From NCBI RefSeq assembly GCF_001650725.1, contig NZ_LXVX01000034.1, forward strand, positions 186,001 through 250,000: DNA of 64,000 nt. The letters are read 5' to 3'. The notes below the pieces were generated by a model. That model was not told the DNA's origin. It did not search any database and saw only the letters and a list, made by a program, of their open reading frames with translations. The DNA comes from Sphingobium sp. TCM1 (lineage in GTDB: Bacteria > Pseudomonadota > Alphaproteobacteria > Sphingomonadales > Sphingomonadaceae). This document shows, in pieces, positions 9,422-18,040 of this stretch. The position numbers and the translations under genes are program-made. Positions within the stretch are counted from its first letter, which is position 1. Every line of letters begins with the position of its first letter.

Positions 9422-10051
9422 ATGGGGATATATTCCGAACGCATATTCCCCTGGCTCGTCGATCGCGCGCTCGACAAGCCGGCGATTGATGAACGGCGAG
9501 CGCGATTGGTCGGGAACGCGTCAGGCGATGTGCTCGAGATCGGCTTTGGAACGGGCGCGACGCTTCCCTTTTACGATCGAACACGTGTGCGCTCATTGTC
9601 GGTCGTCGAGCCGTCGGCCGGGATGAACAGGCATGCCAGGGCGCGCATCGAACAGTCAGGATGGAAGGTCAGGCTCGATGCATTGGCCGGTGAATATCTT
9701 CCCTATGAGGACAACAGCTTCGATTGCGTTGTTTCAAGCCTGACCCTGTGTACGGTCACCAATCCAGCTCAGGTGTTGAAGGAGGTCTGGCGCGTCCTTC
9801 GGCCCGGCGGTGCCCTCAGGTTCCTTGAGCATGTTGCCAGCGACGATCCGGCCCGACGGAAATGGCAGGATCGTTTGAACCCGGTGCAACAGGTGGTCGG
9901 GGTTGGCTGCAATCTGAACCGGGACACCGTCGCAGCCATTCGCGCGGCGGGCTTCATTCTCGATCCGGTGAACCAACAGATTGAGCCATCGTTTCCCCTC
10001 GCGGCCTATCTGCCTATCGTTGAAGGTGTGGCTTATAAGCCCCCGGCTTAA
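9422..10051 (+). CDS. Class I SAM-dependent methyltransferase (UbiE/phospholipid type)
   Basis: A 209-residue Rossmann-fold methyltransferase with motif I VLEIGFGTGATLPFY near residue 40 and the acidic end of strand 2 (VVEPSAGMN). Motif IV is SFDCVVSSLTLCTV, followed by VLRPGGALRFLEHV. Members methylate small molecules or lipids; the substrate is not known. The ATG at 9422 is chosen because the longer frame (to 9152) overlaps tonB. Spacing of 29 bases puts it at the end of the copper operon. Its role there is unclear. Confidence 0.8.
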   Translation: MGIYSERIFPWLVDRALDKPAIDERRARLVGNASGDVLEIGFGTGATLPFYDRTRVRSLSVVEPSAGMNRHARARIEQSGWKVRLDALAGEYLPYEDNSFDCVVSSLTLCTVTNPAQVLKEVWRVLRPGGALRFLEHVASDDPARRKWQDRLNPVQQVVGVGCNLNRDTVAAIRAAGFILDPVNQQIEPSFPLAAYLPIVEGVAYKPPA

Positions 10052-10166
10052 AGTCCTGTCCGAGCCTTGCGGAGAGAGGGGCGTCGTCCGCTGCCCGACC
10101 GGCAGGCTGCTACCTGTCCCCTGCCCGTCGTGCCAGAATATGGACTTTACTCTCATCAATATGTTG

Positions 10167-10185
10167 ATTACATTTCTTATGTAAT
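10167..10185. promoter_or_regulatory. Perfect dyad ATTACA-N7-TGTAAT, probable redox/persulfide operator (site A)
   Basis: ATTACA TTTCTTA TGTAAT is a perfect inverted repeat, extended by one more G/C pair on each side. It ends 47 bases before the start of the peroxiredoxin gene. Related sites stand before the rhodanese/SQR divergent promoter (24649), the second peroxiredoxin (29028) and thioredoxin (32530). The dyad size suits an ArsR-family dimer. Two ArsR genes are nearby, of which the Cys-containing one at 19716 is the likelier binder; this is inference. Confidence 0.65.
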
Positions 10186-10232
10186 CGTGTAGCGTAACCA
10201 GCCAGGGTCCGCGCGCTGACAGAAAGATCGCA

Positions 10233-10889
10233 ATGAATGACATGACGGCACCCGCCGCCGGCAACGAGATGCTCCAGATCGGGGATCCTGCGCCCAATTT
10301 CCAGGCACGCACCACGATGGGCGTGATCAACCTTTCGGACTTTCGCGGGCGCTGGCTTGTCCTGTTTTCGCATCCTGCGGATTTCACGCCAGTATGCACC
10401 AGCGAGTTCGTCGCGCTGTCACGGGCCTCTGATCGTTTCAAGGCGCTGGATTGCGCGTTGTTGGCCGTGTCCGTCGACAGCCTCTATTCCCATCTGGGCT
10501 GGATCAAGGCCATCCGCGACGCCTTCGATGTGACTGTCAGCTTCCCGATCGTCGAAGATCCGTCGCTCATCATCGGGCGTGCCTATGGCATGATCTCCGA
10601 CCGGTCGCCGGACGCGGCGACGATGCGTTCGACCTATTTCATCGATCCCGAAGGGATCATCCGGGCGATGATCTGCTATCCCGCCACCATCGGCCGCTCG
10701 GTCGAGGAAATGCTACGGGTGCTCGCCGCATTGCAACGGGTGGATGCCGACAATGTCGTGACGCCCGAAGGCTGGCATCCGGGCGATGACGTCCTCTTGC
10801 CGCCGCATCAGGATCAGGCTGCGCTCCTCAAGGGTATAGATGATCCTCGCTGGTTCCACAGGACCCAGCCCGATCGAAAGGCGGATTAA
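10233..10889 (+). CDS. 1-Cys peroxiredoxin (Prx6/AhpC-TSA family)
   Basis: A 218-residue cytoplasmic peroxidase with the peroxidatic motif PADFTPVCTSEF, Cys55. The C-terminal domain has FIDPEGIIRAMICYPATIGR and ends in a Trp-containing tail, as in Prx6. It reduces hydrogen peroxide and organic or sulfur peroxides. A clear paralogue lies at 29080 and shares most motif residues. Its start is 47 bases after dyad site A, and an ArsR gene follows after 4 bases, so the pair forms a small regulated operon. Confidence 0.92.
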   Translation: MNDMTAPAAGNEMLQIGDPAPNFQARTTMGVINLSDFRGRWLVLFSHPADFTPVCTSEFVALSRASDRFKALDCALLAVSVDSLYSHLGWIKAIRDAFDVTVSFPIVEDPSLIIGRAYGMISDRSPDAATMRSTYFIDPEGIIRAMICYPATIGRSVEEMLRVLAALQRVDADNVVTPEGWHPGDDVLLPPHQDQAALLKGIDDPRWFHRTQPDRKAD

Positions 10890-10893
10890 TCCC

Positions 10894-11274
10894 ATGCCAG
10901 AACGTCTGTCCTACGAGCAGATCGAGGCGATCGCAGAGGCAATGCGCGCGCTTGGACACGAGACCCGGCTGCGTCTGGTCGATACGATCCATTCGGAAGG
11001 CGAGAAATCGGTCGGCGAACTGGAGGCGCTGACCGGCATCGGTCAACCCGGCCTCTCGCAACAGCTGGCCATCCTGCGCAAGGCAGAGCTTGTCACGACA
11101 CGGCGCGCCGCCAAACAGGTCTATTACAGTGTTGCCGCGGAGGCGCTGGAAACAGTCGCGCGCTTTTTGGGCGGGTTGGCCAATCTGTCACCGGGAGAAG
11201 CTGGCACCGGCACCAAGCGTCCGGCTCCTCGCCCTGCGCGTGGGTCCGCGGCAATGTTCGCCAAGATTCTCTAG
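10894..11274 (+). CDS. ArsR-family transcriptional regulator without cysteines
   Basis: A 126-residue winged-helix protein. ALGHETRLRLVDTIH leads into the DNA-reading helix region (TGIGQPGLSQQLAILRKAELV) and wing (TTRRAAKQVYYSV). It ends in a Pro/Arg-rich tail. There is no Cys at all, so it cannot sense metals or persulfide through thiols as most ArsR/SqrR proteins do. The start at 10894 follows the peroxiredoxin stop by 4 bases, indicating an operon. It could regulate its own operon at the dyad upstream, or answer to a different signal. Confidence 0.85.
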   Translation: MPERLSYEQIEAIAEAMRALGHETRLRLVDTIHSEGEKSVGELEALTGIGQPGLSQQLAILRKAELVTTRRAAKQVYYSVAAEALETVARFLGGLANLSPGEAGTGTKRPAPRPARGSAAMFAKIL

Positions 11275-11302
11275 CACGGGCAGGACAAGCGCCGAGGCCC
11301 GC

Positions 11303-12895
11303 TTAGCCGATCATCGTCAACTGCCGGCCAGCGAGCGCGAGCATGGCCAGGCGATGCGTGACGACGATCAGCCCGGACTGCGTCCTGTCCAGCCAGGCGT
11401 CGAGATTATCCTTCAACTGCTGCTCGGTCGCCACGTCCAGACCCTCGCTGGGTTCGTCCAACAGCAGCCACGGACGCCCGGCGAGCAATGCCCGGGCAAG
11501 CGAAAGCCGCTTGCGCTGGCCGCCGGAAAGCCGCGTCCCGCCATCTCCAATCCAGGTCGTCATCCCCTGCGGCATGACACGAACCTCGTCGGCAAGGCAG
11601 GCTGTCGCGAGGGCATCCCAGAGCGCTGCCTCGGAGAGGCCGGGACGCGCGAGCCGGAGATTGTCGGCGATGGTTCCTGCGATCATCTGCGCGTCCTGCG
11701 GCGACAGCGCGAACAGCGACCGGCGACCCGAAGCTGGGCAATCCCCCAGCGGTCGGTCGTCGATCGCGACCGGTAACCCACAACTGTCACGCAGGCCGGC
11801 GAGGCAGGTCAGGAGGCTGGTCTTTCCGCAGCCGGAAGGACCGGTGATCGCCAGCCTGTCGCCTGGGTGCATCGTGATCGCGTCGGCATCTGTTCCGATC
11901 GTGATCCGCATCCCCAACAGGCCTGATGCCTCCAGGGATGGCTCGTGCGTTTTGGCGACCAGCCCAGCAAGCCTCTGGAGCCCTGCAGCGACCGTCGCCT
12001 CGCGCCCGATGGAGCGCACTGCCGCGCCCACTGCTTCGATCGCGCCGGCCGCCGCGAGTCCGGCCAGCATCGTCATGGGAAGAGAGGCATCGGACAGACC
12101 GATGACGGCGGCCATTGCGATACCGCCCGTCAGGGTGACGACGGCCGCCAGCAGCGCTTCGCCGCGCGCAAATGCGAGCCGCGCCCGATCAAGGTCTGCG
12201 GCGCGACTTTGCAACTCGCCTTCAACCGTCTCGCGCATCGCGTAGGCGACGATCTCCGCCGAGCAGGCCCCATATTCCACGACATCATGCTTGAGCCGCG
12301 CAATCGCCTCCTGGATCTGGTGGGCCGGAACGGGGAGAAGCCGCCTGGCCAGCAGCCACGATGACCCCAGGGCCGCGATCATGATGGCAAGGAGCGCCAC
12401 TGCGGCGGCCCAGCCCGCCGCTGCGCAGAGGAGGAGCGCGGCACCTGCGCCCGCGAGTGCCCCCAGCATGCCGGGTGTGCGGATGAAGCGGTCTTCGAGC
12501 GCCTCGACATCCTGCAGCAGCGTCGCAGCCAGATCGCCAGAGGCGCGGGCGAGGTCAGGCGCTTCGACGAAGCGTTGAAAGAGATCCGCCCGCACGGTGG
12601 CGAGCGTCTGGAGCGCGGTCTTGTGGCCTTGAAGGCGCTCGCCATAGCGCGAGAGGGTCCGGACGATCGCGAGCAGGCGGATGGCGGCGCTCGGCAGCAG
12701 ATAGTTGAATGCCTGGACCGCGGCGATGCCCGCAAGGCCCGCCAGCGCAGCGCCGGTGATGAACCAGCCCGACAGTCCCAGCAGCGCGACAGCGCTGACG
12801 GCAGCGATGATCGCATAGAGGATAGCGAGGCGCATTGAGCTGCGCTGCGCGCGGCTCGCGCTCGACAGCAATGCCTGGAGGCCAGTCCCAGTCAT
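11303..12895 (-). CDS. cydC: ABC exporter CydC subunit (cytochrome bd assembly)
   Basis: A 530-residue half-transporter: membrane domain of six helices (about 15-300), then an ATPase domain with Walker A (ITGPSGCGKTSLLTCL), signature LSGGQRKRLSLARALL and Walker B with LLLDEPSEGLD. CydDC exports cysteine and glutathione to the periplasm and is needed to assemble cytochrome bd. The start overlaps the cydD stop by 4 bases. The gene converges on the ArsR gene with a 28-base gap. The identity as CydC rather than another thiol exporter rests on pairing with cydD and the divergent cydABX. Confidence 0.9.
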   Translation of the reverse strand: MTGTGLQALLSSASRAQRSSMRLAILYAIIAAVSAVALLGLSGWFITGAALAGLAGIAAVQAFNYLLPSAAIRLLAIVRTLSRYGERLQGHKTALQTLATVRADLFQRFVEAPDLARASGDLAATLLQDVEALEDRFIRTPGMLGALAGAGAALLLCAAAGWAAAVALLAIMIAALGSSWLLARRLLPVPAHQIQEAIARLKHDVVEYGACSAEIVAYAMRETVEGELQSRAADLDRARLAFARGEALLAAVVTLTGGIAMAAVIGLSDASLPMTMLAGLAAAGAIEAVGAAVRSIGREATVAAGLQRLAGLVAKTHEPSLEASGLLGMRITIGTDADAITMHPGDRLAITGPSGCGKTSLLTCLAGLRDSCGLPVAIDDRPLGDCPASGRRSLFALSPQDAQMIAGTIADNLRLARPGLSEAALWDALATACLADEVRVMPQGMTTWIGDGGTRLSGGQRKRLSLARALLAGRPWLLLDEPSEGLDVATEQQLKDNLDAWLDRTQSGLIVVTHRLAMLALAGRQLTMIG

Positions 12896-14466
12896 GCAAG
12901 GCTCACATGCTGGTCGGCGAGGGCGGCAATGCGTGGATCATGGGTCACGAGCAGCACGGTGCGCCCCGCAGCCGCTTCACGGATTTCGTGCATGATCGCA
13001 TCGGCAGACTCGCGATCCAGATCGGCCGTCGGTTCGTCGAGCAGCCACAGCGGGGCATCGCGCAACAGTGCGCGGGCGATGCCGATCCGGCGGCGCTCTC
13101 CGCCAGACAGGCCCGAGCCCCGTGTATCAAGCCGCGTGGCGAGGCCATCAACGCGTCCTGCGACCAAGGTGAGCAGCCCCGCGCGGCGAGCGGCATCCAC
13201 GACGTCCGCATCCGGTGCGCCGAGGCGCGCAAGCCGGATATTGTCGGCGATCGTGCCGGGTAGCAGCGTGGTGGTCTGGCCGGCCCAGCTCACCTGTCCT
13301 TGCAGGTCGCCGATCGGCTGGCCGTCGACCCGAATGGCGCCCGCCGATGTGGGCGCGAGACGCAGCAGCGCGTTCAGCAAGCTGGACTTGCCGCTGCCGC
13401 TGGGTCCGGACAGCACGGTCATGCAGCCGGCGGGAATGTCCAGCGTGAACGGCCCGACCTGCCGCTCGCCATAGTCGACGACCAGTCCCGCGATCGCGAT
13501 CACCGGGGGGTGGCGCAAGGTCGCGGGCGAGGAATCGTCGGGTATCGGGGCGGGCGGCAGATCGGTGAGCCGCGCCATCGCCGCCTCGCCGATCTGCTTG
13601 TCGTGATAGGCCGCCGCCAGCCGCCGCATGGGCAGGTAGAATTCGGGCGCGAGGACCAGCACGAACAATGCCCGGCCAAGGTCGAGCTTCTCGGGAGATG
13701 GGAAGGGGAGGAGTCCGAGCAGGTTGAAGCCGCAATACACCGCCACTAGCGCAACCGAGAGGGCCGCAAAGAACTCGAGGACAGCGCTCGACAGGAAAGC
13801 GACGCGCAGGACAGCCAATGTGCGCTTTGCAACCTCCTGCGTCGCCCCGGCCAGGTGCCGGCTGATCCTTTCCTGCGCCTCGAAGCTGATGATGACCGGC
13901 AGCGCCTTGACCCGATCGATGAACAGACCGGACAGACGGCCGAGTATGTCGAGCTGGCGGGCAGCAACTCGGCTCGCTGCCGTGCCCGCCAGGATCATCC
14001 CCAAAGCAAAGGGCACGAGCGTCGCAAGCAGGATCGCAGCCGCCACCCAACTCGCTGCCGCTGCCGCCGCCGCGATCAGGAGCGGCGTCGCCCCCGCGGC
14101 AAGTCGCAGCGGCAGGAAGCGGGCATGATAGCCATCCAGATCCTCGATCCGATCCGTGGCGTCGGCGACCTGTTCGCCGAGCATGGTCCGCGAACCAGCA
14201 GAGGCCGTCAGGACCGCTCCGAAAGCCCGCAGCCGCCAGCCATGCTTGGCTGCCACCGCCGTCTTCTGGCCCGACCCTGTCGCCGCCACCTGAACACTCG
14301 CACGTAACGCCGCTGCGATGATCAGCCCCGCCAGAGACGTCAGCAATCCCTCGCGGCTGGACGCAGCGAGGCCAAAATGCGCGGCGCAGGCGAGGGCGGC
14401 GGCCATCGCAATGGCCCCGGCGCCATCGGCAAGCCAGAGGAGGGAAGGGGGTGTCGCGCGCATCAT
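12892..14466 (-). CDS. cydD: ABC exporter CydD subunit (cytochrome bd assembly)
   Basis: A 524-residue half-transporter with an N-terminal membrane domain and an ATPase domain showing Walker A (VLSGPSGSGKSSLLNAL), signature LSGGERRRIGIARALL and LLDEPTADLD. It is the partner of the overlapping cydC. The first codon is either of two adjacent ATGs (14466 or 14463). It is transcribed away from cydABX, so the two units share the 107-base region between them. Confidence 0.9.
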   Translation of the reverse strand: MMRATPPSLLWLADGAGAIAMAAALACAAHFGLAASSREGLLTSLAGLIIAAALRASVQVAATGSGQKTAVAAKHGWRLRAFGAVLTASAGSRTMLGEQVADATDRIEDLDGYHARFLPLRLAAGATPLLIAAAAAAASWVAAAILLATLVPFALGMILAGTAASRVAARQLDILGRLSGLFIDRVKALPVIISFEAQERISRHLAGATQEVAKRTLAVLRVAFLSSAVLEFFAALSVALVAVYCGFNLLGLLPFPSPEKLDLGRALFVLVLAPEFYLPMRRLAAAYHDKQIGEAAMARLTDLPPAPIPDDSSPATLRHPPVIAIAGLVVDYGERQVGPFTLDIPAGCMTVLSGPSGSGKSSLLNALLRLAPTSAGAIRVDGQPIGDLQGQVSWAGQTTTLLPGTIADNIRLARLGAPDADVVDAARRAGLLTLVAGRVDGLATRLDTRGSGLSGGERRRIGIARALLRDAPLWLLDEPTADLDRESADAIMHEIREAAAGRTVLLVTHDPRIAALADQHVSLA

Positions 14467-14573
14467 TTGGTCAAAGGCTGCTTGCTCATATACATAATTA
14501 CTTCTATTGGTTAAACGAAATCGACTCGACCGTCCGATCGAGCCGCCAGTTGCCGTCCGGAGGTGTTGCCAAG
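14467..14573. promoter_or_regulatory. Divergent promoter region of cydDC and cydABX
   Basis: This is the gap between the two cyd units and is distinctly AT-rich compared with its surroundings. For cydA a sigma-70-like pair can be drawn as TTGGTC (14467-14472), 16 bases, TATACA (14489-14494), leaving a leader of about 75 bases. I do not see an exact copy of the ATTACA-N7-TGTAAT dyad here; ATTACT at 14497 is at best a remnant. The promoter choice is tentative. Confidence 0.35.
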
Positions 14574-16163
14574 ATGGATATGGCTGTAATCGAGCTCTCG
14601 CGCCTCCAGTTTGCGTTGACGGCGCTCTATCACTTCCTGTTCGTGCCGCTCACGCTAGGCCTGTCGTTCATGCTCGTCATCATGGAGAGCATCTATGTGA
14701 TGACCGGCCGACCGATCTGGCGGACGGTCACCCGCTTCTGGGCAAAACTGTTCGCGATCAACTTCGTGCTCGGCGTGGCCACGGGCCTCACCATGGAATT
14801 CGAGTTCGGCACGAACTGGTCCTATTTCTCGCATTATGTCGGCGACATCTTCGGCGCGCCACTGGCCATCGAAGGGCTGATGGCCTTCTTCCTCGAAGCG
14901 ACCTTCGTCGGCCTCATGTTCTTCGGCTGGGACAAGCTCTCGAAGCGCCAGCATCTCTTCACCACCTTCATGGTGGCGCTCGGTTCGAACCTTTCCGCGC
15001 TGTGGATTCTTGTCGCCAATGGCTGGATGCAACATCCCGTGGGGTCGCGCTTCAATCCGGATACGATGCGGATGGAAGTCACCGATTTCATGGCGGTGCT
15101 GTTCAATCCGGTCGCGCAGGCGAAGTTCGTTCACACCGTCAGCGCCGGCTATGTGACCGCCTCGGTCTTCGTGCTCGGCGTCTCGGCCTGGTATCTGCTC
15201 AAGGGCAAATGGGTGGCGGTCGCCAAGCGCTCCTTCACCGTCGCCGCAGCTTTCGGTCTTGCGTCGTCGCTCTCGGTCGTCGTGCTGGGCGATGAATCCG
15301 GCTATGCACTTACAGACAATCAGAAAATGAAATTGGCCTCGCTGGAGGCCATGTGGCACACCGAACCCGCGCCCGCAGGCATCGCCATCTTCGGCATCCC
15401 CAGTCTCGAAGTGCGTGATACGCGCTATGAGATCAAGATCCCCTATGTGCTGGGCCTGATCTCGACACGCAGCCTGACGGGCCAGGTTGAGGGCATCACC
15501 GAACTCGTCGCCAAGGCGCAGGGTCGGATCGAAAATGGCATCCAGGCCTATGACGCGGTCGAGAAGCTGAAGGTCAATCGCACCGATATGGTCGCGCGCG
15601 AGCAGTTCGAGCGACACAAGCTCGATCTGGGCTATGCCATGCTGCTCAAGCGCTTTGTCGCCGATCCGCGCAAAGCCACGCCGGATCAGGTCGTCCAGGC
15701 CGCATGGTCCACGGTGCCAAACGTGCCCGTCATGTTCTGGGTGTTCCGGGTGATGGCCGGCCTTGGTTTCTTCTTCATCGCCTTCTTCGGCGCCGCCTTC
15801 TACATGGCCTCGATCCGGCGCTTTGGATGCGTCAACGGCTTCTGCCGCCTGTTCATGCGGGCTGCGGTCTGGATCATTCCGCTTCCCTGGCTCGCCGCCG
15901 AGTTCGGCTGGGTGCTTGCAGAGATCGGACGCCAGCCCTGGGCGATCGAGGGTGTGCTGCCGACCTTCTTGGGCGCTTCCAGCCTGACGGTCGGTCAACT
16001 CTGGACGACGATCATCGGATTCACGTTGCTCTATGGCACGCTGGCGGTGATCGAGGTGCGGCTCATGCTGGCGGCGATCCGCAAGGGGCCGCTGGAACAT
16101 ATCGATGAGCCATCAGATGCTGTTGTAGCGGGGCACGGCTATACGCCGCTGCCCGCCGAATAA
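14574..16163 (+). CDS. cydA: Cytochrome bd ubiquinol oxidase subunit I
   Basis: A 529-residue haem protein of the inner membrane that oxidises quinol and reduces oxygen to water. Landmarks: the haem ligand His20 (ALYHFLFVPLTLG), the second His in KFVHTVSAGYVT (about 186), a haem b558 Met in NVPVMFWVFRVM and the GWVLAEIGRQPW block. The Q-loop between them is long, as in the E. coli CydA type. The start at 14574 follows a GGAGGT ribosome site; upstream in-frame codons to 14451 fall inside the cydD promoter. Bd oxidases resist sulfide, cyanide and NO, which fits the sulfide genes nearby. Confidence 0.95.
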   Translation: MDMAVIELSRLQFALTALYHFLFVPLTLGLSFMLVIMESIYVMTGRPIWRTVTRFWAKLFAINFVLGVATGLTMEFEFGTNWSYFSHYVGDIFGAPLAIEGLMAFFLEATFVGLMFFGWDKLSKRQHLFTTFMVALGSNLSALWILVANGWMQHPVGSRFNPDTMRMEVTDFMAVLFNPVAQAKFVHTVSAGYVTASVFVLGVSAWYLLKGKWVAVAKRSFTVAAAFGLASSLSVVVLGDESGYALTDNQKMKLASLEAMWHTEPAPAGIAIFGIPSLEVRDTRYEIKIPYVLGLISTRSLTGQVEGITELVAKAQGRIENGIQAYDAVEKLKVNRTDMVAREQFERHKLDLGYAMLLKRFVADPRKATPDQVVQAAWSTVPNVPVMFWVFRVMAGLGFFFIAFFGAAFYMASIRRFGCVNGFCRLFMRAAVWIIPLPWLAAEFGWVLAEIGRQPWAIEGVLPTFLGASSLTVGQLWTTIIGFTLLYGTLAVIEVRLMLAAIRKGPLEHIDEPSDAVVAGHGYTPLPAE

Positions 16164-16174
16164 GGAGAGCGATC

Positions 16175-17323
16175 ATGGTGCCTCCCATCGACTATGAGAC
16201 CCTTCGCCTGATCTGGTGGGGCCTGATGGGCATATTGCTGATCGGGTTCGCGCTGACCGACGGGTTCGATCTGGGCGTCGCTGCCCTGCTGCCCTTCGTC
16301 GCCAAAACCGACGCCGAGCGGCGCATGGTGATCAATTCGATCGGCGCCACCTGGGAAGGAAACCAGGTCTGGTTCATCCTGGGCGGCGGCGCGATCTTTG
16401 CGGCCTGGCCTTTCGTCTATGCGGTGAGCTTCTCCGGCTTCTATCTCGCCATGTTCCTCGTGCTCGCGGCACTGATCCTGCGCCCCGTTGGTTTCAAATA
16501 CCGCTCCAAAAAGCCCGATCCCGCCTGGCGCAGCGGCTGGGACTGGGCGTTGTTCGTCGGCGGGTTCGTACCGGCTTTGGTCTTCGGCGTGGCCGTCGGC
16601 AATGTGCTGACCGGCATTCCCTTCCGCCTGGATGGCGACCTGCGCTCCTTTTACGAGGGCAGCCTGCTCGGTCTGTTCCATCCCTTCTCGCTGCTGGCCG
16701 GCCTGCTGTCGGTCGCGATGCTGGTCCTGCACGGCGCGAGCTGGCTGGCAATCAAGATCGAGCGCGGCGCAGTCCATGATCGCGCCCGGCGTTTCGGGCA
16801 GATTGGGGCGGTCCTTTCCATCCTGCTCTTCGCCATCGGCGGCCTGATGGTGGCGCGCGGCGGTATGGGGTTCCGCATGACGGGTGTCGTCAATCCGATG
16901 GGACCGTCCAATCCGCATTTCATGGCGATGATTGCCGCGCCGGGTGCGTGGATGAGCAATTATGCGCTCTATCCCTGGATGCTGGTCGCGCCGGTGCTCG
17001 GTTTTGCAGGCCCACTGATTGCGCTGGCGGGGATCCGGACTGGCCGCGAAGCGCTGGCGTTCGGCGGCTCGTCGCTCGGCACGCTCGGCATCATCGCCAC
17101 GGTGGGCCTATCGATGTTCCCCTTCATCCTGCCCAGTTCGATCGACCCGGCCTCCAGCCTGACCGTCTGGAACGCATCCTCCAGTCATTTGACCCTGTTC
17201 GTCATGCTGCTTGTCACGCTGGTCTTCCTGCCGATCGTGCTGCTTTACACCGCCTGGGTCTACAAGGTGCTGTTCGGACGCATCACGCTCAACGACGTCG
17301 GCACCAACCCGGACTTCTACTGA
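16175..17323 (+). CDS. cydB: Cytochrome bd ubiquinol oxidase subunit II
   Basis: A 382-residue membrane protein. It opens with the family pattern LRLIWWGLMGILLIGFALTDGFDLG and has GATWEGNQVWFILGGGAIFAAWP near residue 60. There are about eight to nine helices. It forms the heterodimer with CydA and has no haem ligands of its own. The start is 11 bases after cydA with an AAGGAGA ribosome site. Confidence 0.95.
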   Translation: MVPPIDYETLRLIWWGLMGILLIGFALTDGFDLGVAALLPFVAKTDAERRMVINSIGATWEGNQVWFILGGGAIFAAWPFVYAVSFSGFYLAMFLVLAALILRPVGFKYRSKKPDPAWRSGWDWALFVGGFVPALVFGVAVGNVLTGIPFRLDGDLRSFYEGSLLGLFHPFSLLAGLLSVAMLVLHGASWLAIKIERGAVHDRARRFGQIGAVLSILLFAIGGLMVARGGMGFRMTGVVNPMGPSNPHFMAMIAAPGAWMSNYALYPWMLVAPVLGFAGPLIALAGIRTGREALAFGGSSLGTLGIIATVGLSMFPFILPSSIDPASSLTVWNASSSHLTLFVMLLVTLVFLPIVLLYTAWVYKVLFGRITLNDVGTNPDFY

Positions 17324-17340
17324 TCTCGAGGACATCGACC

Positions 17341-17451
17341 ATGTGGTATTTTACTTGGGTATTGGGACTTGGCCTGGCCGTCGCCTTCGGCATCCTCAAC
17401 GGGCTCTGGCATGAATTTCATTCCGACCCGGACGAAGACATGACGCTGTAA
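17341..17451 (+). CDS. cydX: Cytochrome bd small subunit CydX
   Basis: A 36-residue single-helix peptide that begins MWYFTWVLGLGLAVAFGILN, the hallmark of CydX/YbgT. Charged residues follow (HEFHSDPDEDM). It is needed for stability and activity of the bd oxidase. It lies 17 bases after cydB with its own start, completing the cydABX unit. It is easily missed because of its size. Confidence 0.92.
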   Translation: MWYFTWVLGLGLAVAFGILNGLWHEFHSDPDEDMTL

Positions 17452-17464
17452 TGCGCGGGCGAAA

Positions 17465-17980
17465 ATGACGAATGAGACATCCCTAGTGAAGATTGGAAAG
17501 ACAGCCATGAGCCTCAACATCGGCATCAGCGATACGGATCGTGCCTCGATCAGCGATGGCCTCAGCCACCTGCTCGCGGACACCTATACGCTGTATCTGA
17601 CCACGCATAATTTCCACTGGAACGTCACCGGGCCGATGTTCAACAGCCTCCACGCGATGTTCATGGCCCAATATACCGAGTTGTGGAATGCGGTGGATCC
17701 CATTGCCGAGCGCATTCGGTCGCTCGGTCATCCCGCCCCCGGATCCTACAGCCAATATGCCAAGCTGAGCTCGCTTCCCGACGCTCCGGCTTCGCCCCCC
17801 AAGGCGCTCGAGATGGTCGCCATCCTGGCGCAGGGCCATGAAGCAACCGCGCGAACCGCGCGCGGCCTCTATCCTGTCGTCGATGCCGCAAGCGACGAAC
17901 CCACGGCCGACCTCCTGACCCAGCGGATCGGCGTGCATGAGCAGTCGGCGTGGATGCTGCGTGCCCTGCTGGAAGATTGA
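17465..17980 (+). CDS. dps: Dps-type ferritin-like DNA-protection protein
   Basis: A 171-residue four-helix-bundle protein with the inter-subunit ferroxidase motif LYLTTHNFHWNVTGPMFNSLH and the following WNAVDPIAERIRSLG. Dps dodecamers use peroxide to oxidise and store iron and shield DNA. The frame opens at ATG 17465, giving a Lys-containing N-terminal tail. ATG 17507 has a better GGAAAG site and is an alternative start, giving 157 residues. It lies 13 bases after cydX, and the catalase gene converges on it. Confidence 0.9.
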   Translation: MTNETSLVKIGKTAMSLNIGISDTDRASISDGLSHLLADTYTLYLTTHNFHWNVTGPMFNSLHAMFMAQYTELWNAVDPIAERIRSLGHPAPGSYSQYAKLSSLPDAPASPPKALEMVAILAQGHEATARTARGLYPVVDAASDEPTADLLTQRIGVHEQSAWMLRALLED

Positions 17981-17985
17981 CAGGC

Positions 17986-18022
17986 GGCTGGAAGGGACGA
18001 ACCGTAGTCCTCCTTTCCAGCC
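17986..18022. terminator. Hairpin between convergent dps and catalase genes
   Basis: GGCTGGAAGGGA (17986-17997) pairs with TCCTTTCCAGCC (18011-18022), a 12-base-pair stem with one G-U pair and a 13-base loop. It sits in the 60-base gap between convergent genes. There is no clear T-run on either side, so it could be a weak bidirectional terminator or an mRNA 3'-end stabiliser. Confidence 0.45.
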
Positions 18023-18040
18023 ATCATCTCGCCGCGCGCC

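Noticed and set aside
14485..14520. A fifth ATTACA-N7-TGTAAT site before cydA
   Set aside because: ATTACT is present but there is no matching right half at the 7-base spacing; not better than chance in AT-rich DNA.
14655..16100. 481-codon minus-strand frame opposite cydA
   Set aside because: His/Asp/Glu/Arg-rich antisense translation typical of high-GC third positions; cydA has all haem-ligand motifs.
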